A DNA stretch of 58,334 nucleotides from Amnibacterium sp. (GCF_025463795.1 NZ_JAODBE010000123.1:1-58334); one strand, 5' to 3'; positions 43,524-53,928 are shown, numbered from the stretch's first letter. Program-made: numbers and translations. Notes: a model not told the origin generated them from the letters alone.

Positions 43524-44290
43524 GTGAGGACCGCCTCGCCGCGGCGCCTTCCGGCGGCACAGCTCCTGCATCCTTCGAGCCGGTCCCGCACCCGACGGAA
43601 CCCCACGACGCCTCCTTCAGCAACCGCCTCAACTGGCTCCGAGCCGGCGTGCTGGGCGCGAACGACGGCATCGTGTCGGTGGCGGCGGTGCTCGTCGGGG
43701 TCGCCGGCGCCACCCCAGCCCTCGGCACGATCATCAGCGCCGGTGTCGCGAGCCTCGCCGGCGGCGCGATCTCCATGGCCCTCGGCGAGTACGTGTCCGT
43801 GAGCAGCCAACGCGACAGCGAGCGCGCCTTGATCGCGAAGGAGCGCGCCGAGCTCGCGGCGGACCCGGCCGGAGAGCTGGAGGAGCTGGTGGGGTTGTAC
43901 CGGGCGCGCGGCCTCACCGAGCACACGGCACGACTCGTCGCGAAGGAGCTCACCGCGGAGGACCCCGTTCGAGCGCATCTGAGCGAGGAGCTCGGTATCG
44001 ACGAAGGGAAGGTCGCGAGCCCCGGCCGCGCGGCCGCGGCGTCGGCCATCGCGTTCGTGCTCGGGGGTGCGCTGCCGTTCATCGCGATGCTGCTGTGCGC
44101 CGCTTCGGCGCGGCTGCCCGTCACCGTCGTCGTCGTCCTGATCGCCCTGGCGATCACGGGGGCGGCGGGCGCTCGGCTCGGCCGGGCATCCGTCTGGCGG
44201 CCGACCGCGCGAGTGGTCATCGGCGGTGCCACAGCGCTCGCGGTCACCTACGGGCTCGGATTGCTCGTCGGCGCGAGCGGAGCGGTCTGA
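43520..44290 (+). CDS. VIT1/CCC1 family iron/manganese transporter
   Basis: A 256-aa membrane transporter. RLNWLRAGVLGANDGIVSVA is the first-helix signature and ISAGVASLAGGAISMALGEY VSVSSQRDSERA (two adjoining parts) the second helix with its conserved MALGEYVSV metal-site residues. A cytoplasmic helical domain with acidic residues (EELVGLYRARGLTEHTARLV) and three further helices follow. The family moves Fe2+ or Mn2+ out of the cytosol. The start GTG overlaps the DUF805 stop (GTGA) and has no strong Shine-Dalgarno sequence, in line with translational coupling. Confidence 0.92.
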   Translation: MSEDRLAAAPSGGTAPASFEPVPHPTEPHDASFSNRLNWLRAGVLGANDGIVSVAAVLVGVAGATPALGTIISAGVASLAGGAISMALGEYVSVSSQRDSERALIAKERAELAADPAGELEELVGLYRARGLTEHTARLVAKELTAEDPVRAHLSEELGIDEGKVASPGRAAAASAIAFVLGGALPFIAMLLCAASARLPVTVVVVLIALAITGAAGARLGRASVWRPTARVVIGGATALAVTYGLGLLVGASGAV

Positions 44291-44620
44291 GCGGAAGGGG
44301 ACGTCCATGCCCCGGTCCCACACGCCGTTGCTGCCGGCGGGTATCGGGCGTTGCCGTCGGCTCCCACCGGGCTCGGTGCCGTCGACTGCGCGCTCTCCGC
44401 GTCAGCGGTGCGGGCACGCCTCTTCCCCGCAGTGGCGAGTCGCCGACCCATCGACGTATCGACGGCACGACCGGGCCCAGCAAGACGGGCGGACCGCGCC
44501 CACTCGGGAACGGCCGGGCAACTGCTCGAGGTGCCGGTGTTCGCGCCGGTGGCGCTCATCACGGCGGTGCCGCTCGTCGAGTTCCTCAGGAACGTCGACC
44601 GGCTCGCCTGATCCCTCGAT
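44291..44620. other. Gene-free stretch with short coding-like frame
   Basis: 330 bases between the VIT1 gene and the promoter of the ABC1 kinase. A plus-strand frame ending at 44611 has strong G/C third positions over its last 30 codons (LLEVPVFAPVALITAVPLVE) and may be a gene remnant. I recognise no family, and no terminator is evident. Confidence 0.35.
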
Positions 44621-44635
44621 GTGACTTTCGGCACA
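44621..44635 (+). promoter_or_regulatory. Weaker DosR/DevR-like box (GTGACTTTCGGCACA)
   Basis: 11 of 15 matches to the local consensus, but its centre lies exactly 42 bases before the ATG at 44670, the same distance as in two other genes here. GACACT sits six bases before that ATG. Confidence 0.5.
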
Positions 44636-44669
44636 TCCCCGCCGCTTGCCCGGCGCAGACACTGGCGCC

Positions 44670-46379
44670 ATGGCTCTGAAACCGATCGGCGACGCACTCG
44701 GCTCCCGCGAGCACGAGTCGGCGCTGCAGGACGCCGCGAGCCGCGGGGACCGCTATCGGCAGATCGCCGGCGTGCTCGGAGCGCACGGCTTCGGCGTGCT
44801 GATCGCCGGCCTCGGGATCGACCATCTCATGCCCTTCGATCACGGCGCGGGTGAGCGGGTGACCGGCCCGGAAGCACGCGCACGGGAGGCACGAGAAGCC
44901 CTGGAGGAACTGGGGCCGACCTTCGTCAAGCTCGGTCAGCTGCTCGCCTCCCGTCGCGATCTGCTACCCGTGGCGTACGTGCAGGAGTTCGCGAAGCTGC
45001 AGGACTCCGCCGTACCGGTACCCGCCGACGCAGTCGCGCGGACGATCGAATCCGAGTTCGGATCTCCTCCGTCCGAGCTCTTCGCCACCTTCGAAGCGGA
45101 ACCGCTCGCGAGCGCGTCGCTCGGGCAGGCGCACGGGGCGACGCTCCGGGACGGAACCCCGGTGGTCGTCAAGGTCCGGCGCCCTGAAGCCGCCGTGATC
45201 GTCGAGGAGGACCTGGAGATCCTCCATCACCTCGCCGCCCGGGCAGCACGATATGTCCCGGATGCGGCCCGGTACGACTTCCCGGCCCTCGCTGACGAGT
45301 TCGCCCGGTCGCTGCGCGCGGAGCTCGACTACGTCCGAGAGGCGCATAGCGCTGACCGGTTCGCCGCCGCCTTCGCCGACGACCCTGAGATCCATATCCC
45401 CCGCGTGTACTGGGACACCACCAGCACGCGCGTGCTGACCCTCGAACGCATCACCGGGATCAAGGTCGACGACCTCGACGCGCTGGACGCGGCTCACATG
45501 GACCGGCCGGCGATCGTCCGTCGGGCCATCGCCGCCATCGCGCAGATGGTGTTCACCGACGGCTTCTTCCACGCCGACCCGCACCCGGGGAACCTCTTCA
45601 TCCAGCCCGGAGGCCGGATCGCGCTCATCGACTTCGGCATGGTCGGGACGATCGACGGCCCGCTCCGCGAACGGCTGGCCGCGCTGATCATCGCGATCTC
45701 TCGGAACGACGCGGACCGCATCGGCGCCGCGCTCACGGGCCTGTGCGATGCACCGCGGACGAGGAACACCGACCAGCTCCACGACGACGTGGTCGGCCTC
45801 ATGAGCCTCTACCAGGGGCGGTCCATCGGCGAGGTGCAGATGACCCCCCTTCTCGCTCGCATGCTGACCGTCCTTCGGAAGCACCGGATGCATCTGCCGC
45901 CGGATCTCGCGCTGCTGGTTCGGATGCTCCTGCTGGTCGACACCGTGGGGGCGCGACTCGATCCCGCCTTCAACCTCGCCGCGGCACTGCACCCGTACGC
46001 GGCGCGACTCGCCGCCAAGCACCTCTCGCTCCGAGCGCTCGCGACACGAGCGGGGCGTGCAGGCATCGACGTCGCCGCGCTGGGGGTCGAGCTGCCGGAG
46101 CGGTTGCGCCGACTGCTGGAGACCATGGACACCGACGGCCTCGAGCTGCACCTGAGGACGTCGGAACTCGATCCGTTGGTCACTCGCATGGAGCGGATCG
46201 GCAACCGGATCGTTGCCGGCATGATCGCGGCGGCCTTGATCGGCGGTGTCGGGCGACTCACCGCCGTCTCGACGGGGCGGTCCCGGTCCCTTCGGGCGCC
46301 GCTCCTCGATTCCGGGCTGGGCATCGTCGGGGTCCTGGTGGCCTACCTCGCGGCCACGGCCCGTCGGCGCAGCCCCTGA
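44670..46379 (+). CDS. ABC1/UbiB family atypical kinase
   Basis: A 569-aa protein-kinase-like ATPase of the UbiB/ABC1 family, often tied to quinone or lipid metabolism. Diagnostic blocks are LGPTFVKLGQLLASRRDLLP (KxGQ), FEAEPLASASLGQAHGATL with the Ala-rich loop that replaces the glycine loop, VVVKVRRP, FFHADPHPGNLFI and ALIDFGMVGTID. A C-terminal membrane region ends at about residue 565 (SGLGIVGVLVAYLAATA). The ATG has no Shine-Dalgarno sequence and a -10-like GACACT six bases upstream. Actinobacterial genomes often carry such genes in stress or dormancy clusters. Confidence 0.92.
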   Translation: MALKPIGDALGSREHESALQDAASRGDRYRQIAGVLGAHGFGVLIAGLGIDHLMPFDHGAGERVTGPEARAREAREALEELGPTFVKLGQLLASRRDLLPVAYVQEFAKLQDSAVPVPADAVARTIESEFGSPPSELFATFEAEPLASASLGQAHGATLRDGTPVVVKVRRPEAAVIVEEDLEILHHLAARAARYVPDAARYDFPALADEFARSLRAELDYVREAHSADRFAAAFADDPEIHIPRVYWDTTSTRVLTLERITGIKVDDLDALDAAHMDRPAIVRRAIAAIAQMVFTDGFFHADPHPGNLFIQPGGRIALIDFGMVGTIDGPLRERLAALIIAISRNDADRIGAALTGLCDAPRTRNTDQLHDDVVGLMSLYQGRSIGEVQMTPLLARMLTVLRKHRMHLPPDLALLVRMLLLVDTVGARLDPAFNLAAALHPYAARLAAKHLSLRALATRAGRAGIDVAALGVELPERLRRLLETMDTDGLELHLRTSELDPLVTRMERIGNRIVAGMIAAALIGGVGRLTAVSTGRSRSLRAPLLDSGLGIVGVLVAYLAATARRRSP

Positions 46380-46406
46380 ACGACGGAGCCTCCGCCGGGG
46401 ATCCGG

Positions 46407-46560
46407 TCACGTCGGACGCATCGGCTCTCCGGTCGGCGGCAGGATGACGACGGCGCAGTCGACCGCTTCGAGCACCCGCGAAGTGAAGGTCGCGGGGAGG
46501 AACTGCCGCACAGCCGGGGACGCCCGTCACGGCCGCGGCCGATGAGCAGAATCCGTGGCC
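46407..46560 (-). pseudogene. 3' fragment of a universal stress protein gene, frameshifted
   Basis: On the minus strand, ILLIGRGRDG in one frame and RQFLPATFTSRVLEAVDCAV VILPPTGEP (adjoining) in another correspond to the last third of a UspA protein: ATP-binding glycine loop, then the final strand. The frame change and lack of an N-terminal part indicate a decayed gene. It ends at the TGA at 46407-46409. Another USP remnant lies at 54624-55015 and an intact gene at 53978. Confidence 0.5.
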
Positions 46561-46829
46561 ATGTGAAGCAGGGGACGCGCGGGGCATGAACGGATTCGAA
46601 GAGCGAAGCAGCGCGGAGATTCGATCGCCCCGGAATCGGGTTCACCGTGCCAGGCCGTCATCGCTTCTCCGCCCCCGCCTCGCGGGGGCCTTCGCAGAGC
46701 CGCGGTGGGCTTCGGTCGCCCGACTCAGCACGCTCTCCGAGGCCTACCGACGAGTGAAGCCCCCCTGCCGCCGGCCTCCCAGCGCTGAAGGTCCCGGCCG
46801 TCCGTCGTCCTGCTCCTCACTCCCGAGGG
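46561..46829. other. Gene-free stretch upstream of PPOX 2
   Basis: About 270 bases between the USP fragment and the DosR-like box at 46830. Composition is less biased than in the genes. I see no coding frame, RNA or terminator. Confidence 0.4.
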
Positions 46830-46844
46830 AGGACCTTCGGCCCT
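46830..46844 (+). promoter_or_regulatory. DosR/DevR-like box (AGGACCTTCGGCCCT)
   Basis: 14 of 15 matches to GGGACCTTCGGCCCT. Its centre is 122 bases before the second PPOX start (46959), so that transcript would have a leader. Confidence 0.75.
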
Positions 46845-46958
46845 GGCTTCCGACGCCGTCCCGAGCTGGACTGTGCCTGGCACCGACCGGTAGCCAGGAC
46901 GACCGGGCTTCCGTCGTTGACGGGCGCGACCGGCGAAGCCTCGAAGGAAGGAACGCCC

Positions 46959-47417
46959 ATGAGTGAAACGATCGCGGCACGCTCGGAGCCGTCGGTGCAG
47001 ATCCTGGATCTCCGCGAATGCTGGACACATCTCGAGCTGGAGCAGTTGGGCCGACTGGCCGTGACGGTGCACGGCGCGGCGGAGATCTTCCCCGTCAACT
47101 ACCTCGCCGTCGATGGTCGGATCCGCTTCCGGACCGATCCCGGCACGAAATTGGTGGCCCTGATCATCAACAACCGGGTCACCTTCGAGATCGACGGTTT
47201 CGGCGACGGCGTCGCGTGGAGCGTGATCGTCAAGGGCCTCGCCGAGGAGATCGACATGCGCCCCGCAGCGCGTCAGTCGGTGCCTCTGCCGGTGCCGTGG
47301 ACCTCGACCGAGAAGGGCTCGGCAGTGGAGATCACGCCCGACAGCGTGAGCGGCAGGCGTTTCCAGCTGCTGCACGGTCCCGGTACCGATCTGCGCGCGA
47401 CCGCCGACAGCCGCTGA
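46959..47417 (+). CDS. Pyridoxamine 5'-phosphate oxidase-family flavoprotein (2)
   Basis: A 152-aa split-barrel protein: CWTHLELEQLGRLAVTVHGA, EIFPVNYLAVDGRIRFRTDP, TFEIDGFGDGVAWSVIVKGL and a final PDSVSGRRFQLLHG strand. It is a paralogue of the gene at 42314, with the same ...PVN... and ...AWSVIVKG... blocks. Flavin or F420 binding is expected for the family; substrate unknown. AAGGAAGGAACG precedes the ATG. It likely belongs to the same hypoxia-type regulon. Confidence 0.88.
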   Translation: MSETIAARSEPSVQILDLRECWTHLELEQLGRLAVTVHGAAEIFPVNYLAVDGRIRFRTDPGTKLVALIINNRVTFEIDGFGDGVAWSVIVKGLAEEIDMRPAARQSVPLPVPWTSTEKGSAVEITPDSVSGRRFQLLHGPGTDLRATADSR

Positions 47418-47632
47418 CGGGGCTGCCGCGCTCCAGGCCGCGATCGCGCACCTCACCGTCGGCGAGCGCTGGACGCTTCTCGCCGAGGGGTAAGACCCCG
47501 TCCCGTGTCGGGAAGCGAGGTCGAGGTCTTCCGGTCGATCACCGCGTAAAGCGGGATCACTTCCCCCCGATGCTCCGCCGGCAGCCGATCCGGCACGGTT
47601 GAGTCATGCCGGTCGGCACGCCTGCTCCGGTC

Positions 47633-47647
47633 GGGACCTTCGGCTCT
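47633..47647 (+). promoter_or_regulatory. DosR/DevR-like box (GGGACCTTCGGCTCT)
   Basis: 14 of 15 matches to GGGACCTTCGGCCCT, centre exactly 42 bases before the phosphoketolase ATG (47682). Confidence 0.78.
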
Positions 47648-47681
47648 GCTGCGTGGCCCCCGACGATGGTGGAGTCGCCGG

Positions 47682-50159
47682 ATGAGCCGAACCGACCTCC
47701 TCGAACCCGCTCTCGCCGGCCGCAGCGACGCCCGCGGGCCCTGGCAGGTCGCGGACCTGCGCACACCGACCGACGCCGAGCTGCAGCAGCTGAACTGGTG
47801 GTGGCGCGCGGCGAACTACCTGTCGCTCGGGCAGATCTACCTGCTCGACAATCCCCTGCTCCGGCAACCGCTCTCACCGGATCACATCAAGCCTCGCCTC
47901 CTCGGCCACTGGGGCACCACGCCCGGTCTCAACTTCCTGTACGCGCACATGAACAGGGCGATCCAGCAGCGTGGCCTGAACGTGCTCTCGATCACGGGCC
48001 CAGGGCACGGTGGACCGGGAATGGTGGCGAACGCGTATCTCGACGGCACGTACAGCGAGGTGTACAGCGACATCGACCGTTCGACGGAGGGGCTTCGGAA
48101 GCTGTTCAGGCAGTTCTCCTTCCCCGGTGGGATCCCGAGCCATGCGGCTCCCGAGACGCCCGGCTCGATCCACGAGGGCGGCGAGCTCGGCTACTCCCTG
48201 TCGCATGCGTACGGAGCCGCCTTCGACAACCCGGACCTCCTCGTCGCGACGGTCATCGGCGACGGCGAGGCGGAGACCGGCCCGCTCGCGACCGCGTGGC
48301 ACTCGAACAAGTTCGTGGACCCGGTCACCGACGGCGTCGTCCTCCCGATCCTGCACCTCAACGGGTACAAGATCGCGAACCCTTCGGTGCTGGCCCGGAT
48401 CCCTGAGCAGGAGCTGCTCCAGCTGATGCACGGGTACGGGCACACGCCGTACATCGTCTCCGGCGGCTTCGACGACGAAGACCCGATCGAGGTGCACCGG
48501 CGGTTCGCGGAGACGCTGGACCGGGTGCTGAACCACATCGCACAGATCAAGGCCGACGCGGCCGACGGACGGCATACGGGGCGACCCGCATGGCCGATGA
48601 TCATCTTCCGGTCCCCGAAGGGGTGGACCTGCCCGAAGGTCATCGACGGACACCCGGCCGAGAACAACTGGCGCTCCCATCAGGTGCCCCTCGGCAACGC
48701 CCGGGACTCGGAAGCGCACACCCGGCTGCTCGAGTCGTGGCTGCGTTCCTACGGGCCGGACGAGCTGTTCGACTCCGTAGGCGCGCCGGTGCCGATGGCG
48801 ACCGCACTGGCGCCACATGGCGATGCCCGGATGAGCGCGAACCCGGTCGCCAACGGCGGATCGCTGCGTCAGGACCTCCACCTGCCGGACTTCAGGGACT
48901 ACGCGGTGGACGTGCCGAGCCCGGGCACGACGCAGAGCGAGGCGACCGAAGTGCTCGGACGATGGCTGCGGGAGGTCATCGTGCGGAACCCGGTGAATTT
49001 CCGCATCTTCGGTCCAGACGAGACGGCATCGAATCGGCTGCAGGACGTGTTCGATGTCACCGACAAGCAGTGGAACGCCGAGATCTGGCCGATCGACCTC
49101 GCAGACAACCATCTGGCGCGTGCCGGCCGGGTCATGGAGATGCTGAGCGAGCACCAGTGCCAGGGCTGGCTCGAGGGGTACCTGCTCACCGGCCGCCACG
49201 GCTTGATCAACTCCTACGAGGCGTTCATCCACATCGTGGACTCCATGTTCAATCAGCACGCGAAGTGGATCGAGTCGGCCAGGCGCGTTCCTTGGCGCCG
49301 ATCGATCGCCTCGTTGAACTACCTGCTGAGCTCGCACGTCTGGCGCCAGGATCACAACGGCTTCTCGCATCAGGACCCGGGCTTCATCGACCACGTCGCC
49401 AACAAGAAGGCCGACACGGTGCGCATCTACCTGCCGTTCGATGCGAACACGCTGCTGTCGACGTTCGACCACTGCCTGCGCAGCGTCGACTACGTGAACG
49501 TCGTCGTCGCCGGCAAGCACTCCGCGCCGAACTGGCTGTCGATGGAGGCCGCGATCGAGCACTGCACGAGAGGGATCGGGATCCTCGAATGGGCCGGGAC
49601 TGAGAAGCGCGGCGAGCAACCCGACGTCGTGCTCGCTGCGGCAGGAGACGTGCCGACCCTGGAGATCCTCGCCGCGGCATCCATCCTGAATCGGGAGGTG
49701 CCGACGTTGAAGGTCCGCGTCGTGAACGTCGTCGACCTGATGCGGCTGCAGCCCGAGGCGGAGCATCCCCACGGGTTGAGTGACGAGGAGTACGACGCGA
49801 TCTTCACCGTGGACCGGCCCGTCGTGTTCGCCTTCCACAGCTACCCGGCCCTGGTGCATCGGCTCACCTACAAGAGGCACGGACACGACAACCTGCATGT
49901 CCGCGGCTTCATCGAGGAGGGCACGACCACGACCCCGTTCGACATGGTCATGCTCAACGACCTGGACCGGTACCAGCTCGTCATCGATGCTCTTGACCGG
50001 GTTCCCGGCCTGGCCGCTCGGGAGGGCGGACTCCGGCAGGAGATGCAGGACGCACGCCTCCGGGCCCGTGCTCACACTCGCGCTCACGGGGAGGACATCC
50101 CCGAGGTGGCCGACTGGGTCTGGGATCGGCTCCCTCCGGCGACGGAGGTTCGACCGTAG
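47682..50159 (+). CDS. xfp: Xylulose-5-phosphate/fructose-6-phosphate phosphoketolase
   Basis: An 825-aa thiamine-diphosphate enzyme that cleaves xylulose-5-P or fructose-6-P with phosphate to acetyl-phosphate, giving ATP by acetate kinase without oxygen. Length is typical. Blocks are [68 protein letters not shown] (adjoining), the ThDP motif [20 protein letters not shown], and RSPKGWTCP. The ATG lacks a Shine-Dalgarno sequence; the box centre is 42 bases upstream, so transcription may start at the ATG. Acetate kinase is not in the window. Confidence 0.96.
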   Translation: MSRTDLLEPALAGRSDARGPWQVADLRTPTDAELQQLNWWWRAANYLSLGQIYLLDNPLLRQPLSPDHIKPRLLGHWGTTPGLNFLYAHMNRAIQQRGLNVLSITGPGHGGPGMVANAYLDGTYSEVYSDIDRSTEGLRKLFRQFSFPGGIPSHAAPETPGSIHEGGELGYSLSHAYGAAFDNPDLLVATVIGDGEAETGPLATAWHSNKFVDPVTDGVVLPILHLNGYKIANPSVLARIPEQELLQLMHGYGHTPYIVSGGFDDEDPIEVHRRFAETLDRVLNHIAQIKADAADGRHTGRPAWPMIIFRSPKGWTCPKVIDGHPAENNWRSHQVPLGNARDSEAHTRLLESWLRSYGPDELFDSVGAPVPMATALAPHGDARMSANPVANGGSLRQDLHLPDFRDYAVDVPSPGTTQSEATEVLGRWLREVIVRNPVNFRIFGPDETASNRLQDVFDVTDKQWNAEIWPIDLADNHLARAGRVMEMLSEHQCQGWLEGYLLTGRHGLINSYEAFIHIVDSMFNQHAKWIESARRVPWRRSIASLNYLLSSHVWRQDHNGFSHQDPGFIDHVANKKADTVRIYLPFDANTLLSTFDHCLRSVDYVNVVVAGKHSAPNWLSMEAAIEHCTRGIGILEWAGTEKRGEQPDVVLAAAGDVPTLEILAAASILNREVPTLKVRVVNVVDLMRLQPEAEHPHGLSDEEYDAIFTVDRPVVFAFHSYPALVHRLTYKRHGHDNLHVRGFIEEGTTTTPFDMVMLNDLDRYQLVIDALDRVPGLAAREGGLRQEMQDARLRARAHTRAHGEDIPEVADWVWDRLPPATEVRP

Positions 50160-50180
50160 GCGGGCCGAGGCCCCCTGCAG

Positions 50181-51275
50181 ATGACGACGGACATCGGCTC
50201 TCGCTCGTCCTCGCCGCCGCGGGGCGGGCGCATGTCCGCGCCACGGCCGGCGTCTCGGCGGCGGCTCCGGCGCGCCGTCGGCATCGCGGTGCCGGTCGTG
50301 GTGATCGCGCTGACGGTCTGGCTGGTCGTGCTGCCGCAGCTGGGCGCCGCGACGCGGACGGCCGAATCGCTGCAGCATCTCTCACCCGGGCTCGTGGCCA
50401 TCGCCGCTCTGCTCGAAGCGGCCTCGCTCGCCTCGTACAGCGCGCTGACCGCCGTCGTCCTCGGGTCGGGGCGGCCGACCTACTTCACATTGCTCCGGAT
50501 CGACTTGGCCGACCTCGCGGTGAACCACGCCGTTCCGGGCGGCGGCACGACCTCCGGAGCGGTCCGGATGCGCTTCTTCCGGCAGGTGGGCATCCCGCTC
50601 GCCGACGCGTTCACGACGGCGACCGTCGAGATCCTCGGTTCGAACGTCATCCTCGGGGTGATCTTCGCATCGGGGATCGCGCTATCGCTGCCCACCTTGG
50701 TCGGTAACGCCTACTACCTGGTCGCCGGCATCGCCGTGCTCGTGGTCCTCGCCGCGTCCGCGGTCGGGCTGTGGGCCCTCGTCGGCCGGACGAGCCGGAC
50801 GGTCACGGTCGTCCGCGCGATGGCGCGTCCGATTCCGAAGCTCACCCCGGTCCGAGCCGAGGCGTTCGTCCGCACCATGGCCGGGCGGCTCCGGTCTTTC
50901 GGCGCCCAGCCGAAGAGACTCGCCGCTGCAGGAACGCTGGGGGCGGCCAACTGGCTTCTCGACGCCGCAGCACTCGGGGTGCTGCTCGCCGCCTTCGGTC
51001 ACCCGGTACCCGTCGGAGCCCTCGCGACGGTCTACGGTCTCGGCAGCATCCTCCAGCTGGTGCCGCTGACACCCGGAGGCCTCGGACTCGTGGAAGGGGT
51101 CATGGTGCCCGCCTTCGTCGCCTTCGGCGTCCCCGCGGGGCCGGCCCTCCTCGGGGTGATCGGATGGCGGTTGCTCCAGTTCTGGGCGCCTCTGCCGATC
51201 GGCCTCCTCGCATACGGGTCCCTCCGCCTCGGGCCCCTACGGGGTGCCGGCGGGGACCGCCGATCTCGGCGTTGA
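50181..51275 (+). CDS. Lysylphosphatidylglycerol synthase-type (UPF0104) membrane protein
   Basis: A 364-aa membrane protein of the LPG_synthase_TM family, which includes the flippase half of MprF and glycan or lipid translocases. About eight hydrophobic segments are seen. Conserved blocks are DLAVNHAVPGGGTTSGAVRM and FFRQVGIPLADAFTTATVE, then YGLGSILQLVPLTPGGLGLV and EGVMVPAFVAFGVP. There is no aminoacyl-transferase domain. It begins 21 bases after the phosphoketolase gene and probably shares its transcript. Substrate unknown. Confidence 0.88.
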   Translation: MTTDIGSRSSSPPRGGRMSAPRPASRRRLRRAVGIAVPVVVIALTVWLVVLPQLGAATRTAESLQHLSPGLVAIAALLEAASLASYSALTAVVLGSGRPTYFTLLRIDLADLAVNHAVPGGGTTSGAVRMRFFRQVGIPLADAFTTATVEILGSNVILGVIFASGIALSLPTLVGNAYYLVAGIAVLVVLAASAVGLWALVGRTSRTVTVVRAMARPIPKLTPVRAEAFVRTMAGRLRSFGAQPKRLAAAGTLGAANWLLDAAALGVLLAAFGHPVPVGALATVYGLGSILQLVPLTPGGLGLVEGVMVPAFVAFGVPAGPALLGVIGWRLLQFWAPLPIGLLAYGSLRLGPLRGAGGDRRSRR

Positions 51276-51296
51276 GCCTCGATCGAGCCCGAGACG

Positions 51297-53804
51297 TCAG
51301 AACCGTACGAGCCGCTTCATCGCCTCGATCGCGACGCCGTACAGGATCGCCAGACCGAGCAGGAGCCCCAGCAGTCCGAGCGGAACCGGTGTGAAGCCGA
51401 CCAGGGGGCCCAGGACGGTGAAGGGAAGGGCGCAGGTCACCGCGGCCACCGCGACGCTGACGGCGAGGAACACCGAGTCCGGCCGGCTCCTCCATGCAGG
51501 ACGACCGGTCCGGAGCGTCATCATGGCGACGAGCTGGGTTATCGCGGACTCGACGAACCACGCCGTGTGGAACAGCGTGGCGTGGGCGCTCAGGCCCCAC
51601 TCCAGGACGGCGAAGGTGATCAGATCGAAGACCGTGCTCACCGCCCCGAACGTCACCATGAACCTGGTGATGGAGCGCATGTTCCAGGCGCCGGCGACGG
51701 CGACCCGCTCGGTGTCGACGCGGTCGCGGGAGACGAGTGTGTTCGGGATGTCGGCCAGGAAGTTCAGCAGCAGGATCTGCGCCGGCAGCATCGGCAGGAA
51801 CGGCAGCACCGCGGCCGCGATGACCATGCTGAGGATGTTCCCGAAGTTGGAGCTCGCCGCGACCCGCACGTACTTCAAGGTGTTGGCGAAGGTGTGGCGT
51901 CCCAGCCGGACGCCCGCCGCGACGACGCCGAGGTCCTGCGTGAGCAGCACGATGCTCGCGGCTTCCTTCGCGACGTTCACAGCGGTGAGCACGGACAGGC
52001 CGACGTCTGCCGCGTGCAGGGCACCGGCATCGTTGATGCCGTCGCCGAGGAACCCGACCGTCTCGCCGCTCGTCTTCAGGGCGTGCACGACCTTCACCTT
52101 GTGCATGGGCTCGACCTCGGCGAAGAGGCTGTTCTCGGAGACGAGGTGGCGGAGCTCGGCCTCGTTCGCCCGTTCCAGCTCCTCACCGAGCACGACTCGA
52201 CCGGCGAGCCCCAGCAGGAGGGCGAGGGATCCGGTCACGTTCCGGTTGTCGCCGCTGATGATCTTCACGCGGACCCCGAGCGCGGAGAGCTCCGCGATGG
52301 AGTCGGCCGCTCCTTCCTTCACCGGGTCGTGGAAGGCGAGGATGCCCCGGAAGTCGAGGTCGGCCTCGATGCCGGGACCGACGACGGCCTCCCCGGCGGC
52401 CAGCGCTCGGGTGGCGATACCCAGCACGCGGTAGCCGGCCGAGCCGAGCGCCTCGGCGCGGCGACTGATCTCCTCCGTCCGGGAACGGTCGAGCGGTCGC
52501 CCGTCGGCGGAGGTCGAGCACCCCAGCACCGAGTCCAGGGCTCCTTTCGTGATGATGGTCCGCGCGCCGGCGACCGTCGTCACAACCGAGAGTCGCTTCC
52601 GGAGGAAGTCGTAGGGCACCTCGCCGAGCAGGGTCGACTCGGGTGGGATCGCCGCGCGAGCCATGATCGCCGCGTCGAGGGGGTTCGAATAGTTGGTCTG
52701 CAGGCCCGCGTTGAGCGCGGCAAGATCGAGGACGGCGCGACTGTCCTCGCCTGTCGCGTCCAGGGTCATGTCGACACCGACGACGCCCTGCGTGATGGTG
52801 CCGGTCTTGTCCGTGCAGAGCACAGACATGGCGCCGAGGTCCTCGATCACGTCGAGGCGCTTCACGATGACCTTGTTCCGAGCCATCCGCCTGGCTCCTG
52901 CGGCGAGGCTGACCGTGACCACCACAGGCAGCATCTGCGGCGTGATGCCGACCGCGAGAGCGAGCGCGAACAGCAGCGATTCGATCAGCGAGCGGTGAAG
53001 AAGGATGTTGATGAGCAGGATCGCGCCGACCAGCACCAGCATCACCCGTAGCAGCAGCAGACCGAACTTCCGGACGCCGATCTCGAAGCTCGTCGCGTCC
53101 GCTCGCCCGTTCAGTGCTGCAGCGATGTGACCGAAGGTGGTGTCCGCTCCGACGAGGACGACGAGGGCGGTGCCCGTGCCGCTGATGACGTGCGTGCCTG
53201 CGAAGACGGAGTTCGTGCGGCCCGCGAGGGCGGCCCCGCTCGGTACAGGGGACCCCGCGGCCTTGATCGCGGGGAACGACTCGCCGGTGAGGGCCGACTC
53301 GTCGACGGCGAGATCCTGCGAACTCAGCAGCAGACAATCTCCGGGGATCACGTCGCCTGATCTCAAGGACAGTCGGTCACCCGACTGCACCTCATCGATC
53401 ATCACTCCAAGGGTTCGGCCACCGCGGATGACCTCGATGGTGACGGCGACCTCGACGAGCAACGCCGAGACCGCGTCGGCGGCTCGACCCTCCTGCCAGG
53501 CGCCCAGCAGCGCACTGCACACCACGATGCCGAGGATGATGGAGCCGTCGACCAGATCGCCCGTGGATGTCGCGACCAGTGCTGCGACCACCAGGATGAG
53601 CGTGATCGGGCTGAGGAACTGCCGGCCGACGACGCGCAGCCATGCCAGCGCCCGCCCGCCCCGCCGACCGCCGGCAGGGCCCCGACGGCGGTCCTCGACA
53701 TGGTCCGCGAGGTGCTGCTCGACCTCGTCCTGGCGCATCGACCAGAAGGGCACAGCCCCCGGTCCCGCCCCAGTCCGGTCGGCATGCACGAGCGTCTGCA
53801 CCAT
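51297..53804 (-). CDS. mgtA: Magnesium-translocating P-type ATPase (MgtA-type, P3B)
   Basis: An 835-aa cation pump. The phosphorylation site is CTDKTGTITQG with Asp332, the actuator motif is ALTGES, and the hinge is GFLGDGINDAGALHAADVGL. ALAVGITPQMLPVVVTVSLA in helix 4 and LLLNFLADIPNTLVSRDRV in the C-terminal part are characteristic of MgtA. The N-terminus is short and cytoplasmic. I chose ATG 53804; a GTG two codons upstream is possible. A DosR-like box on its strand is centred 76 bases upstream. It is convergent with the LPG-type gene and divergent from the USP gene. Confidence 0.93.
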   Translation of the reverse strand: MVQTLVHADRTGAGPGAVPFWSMRQDEVEQHLADHVEDRRRGPAGGRRGGRALAWLRVVGRQFLSPITLILVVAALVATSTGDLVDGSIILGIVVCSALLGAWQEGRAADAVSALLVEVAVTIEVIRGGRTLGVMIDEVQSGDRLSLRSGDVIPGDCLLLSSQDLAVDESALTGESFPAIKAAGSPVPSGAALAGRTNSVFAGTHVISGTGTALVVLVGADTTFGHIAAALNGRADATSFEIGVRKFGLLLLRVMLVLVGAILLINILLHRSLIESLLFALALAVGITPQMLPVVVTVSLAAGARRMARNKVIVKRLDVIEDLGAMSVLCTDKTGTITQGVVGVDMTLDATGEDSRAVLDLAALNAGLQTNYSNPLDAAIMARAAIPPESTLLGEVPYDFLRKRLSVVTTVAGARTIITKGALDSVLGCSTSADGRPLDRSRTEEISRRAEALGSAGYRVLGIATRALAAGEAVVGPGIEADLDFRGILAFHDPVKEGAADSIAELSALGVRVKIISGDNRNVTGSLALLLGLAGRVVLGEELERANEAELRHLVSENSLFAEVEPMHKVKVVHALKTSGETVGFLGDGINDAGALHAADVGLSVLTAVNVAKEAASIVLLTQDLGVVAAGVRLGRHTFANTLKYVRVAASSNFGNILSMVIAAAVLPFLPMLPAQILLLNFLADIPNTLVSRDRVDTERVAVAGAWNMRSITRFMVTFGAVSTVFDLITFAVLEWGLSAHATLFHTAWFVESAITQLVAMMTLRTGRPAWRSRPDSVFLAVSVAVAAVTCALPFTVLGPLVGFTPVPLGLLGLLLGLAILYGVAIEAMKRLVRF

Positions 53805-53872
53805 GGTCACCGCCGAGTCCCGTGCCCGATCGGCGCACAGGCCGAGCCTCGCCGTGCACCGCGATCCCGAAC

Positions 53873-53887
53873 AGGGCCGAACGTCCC
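53873..53887 (-). promoter_or_regulatory. DosR/DevR-like box (GGGACGTTCGGCCCT)
   Basis: Minus-strand copy, 14 of 15 matches to the consensus, facing the MgtA-type gene. Confidence 0.78.
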
Positions 53888-53928
53888 CCGCCGGCCTTCC
53901 CGGGGTCGGCCGGCGCGGGCGACGGAGG

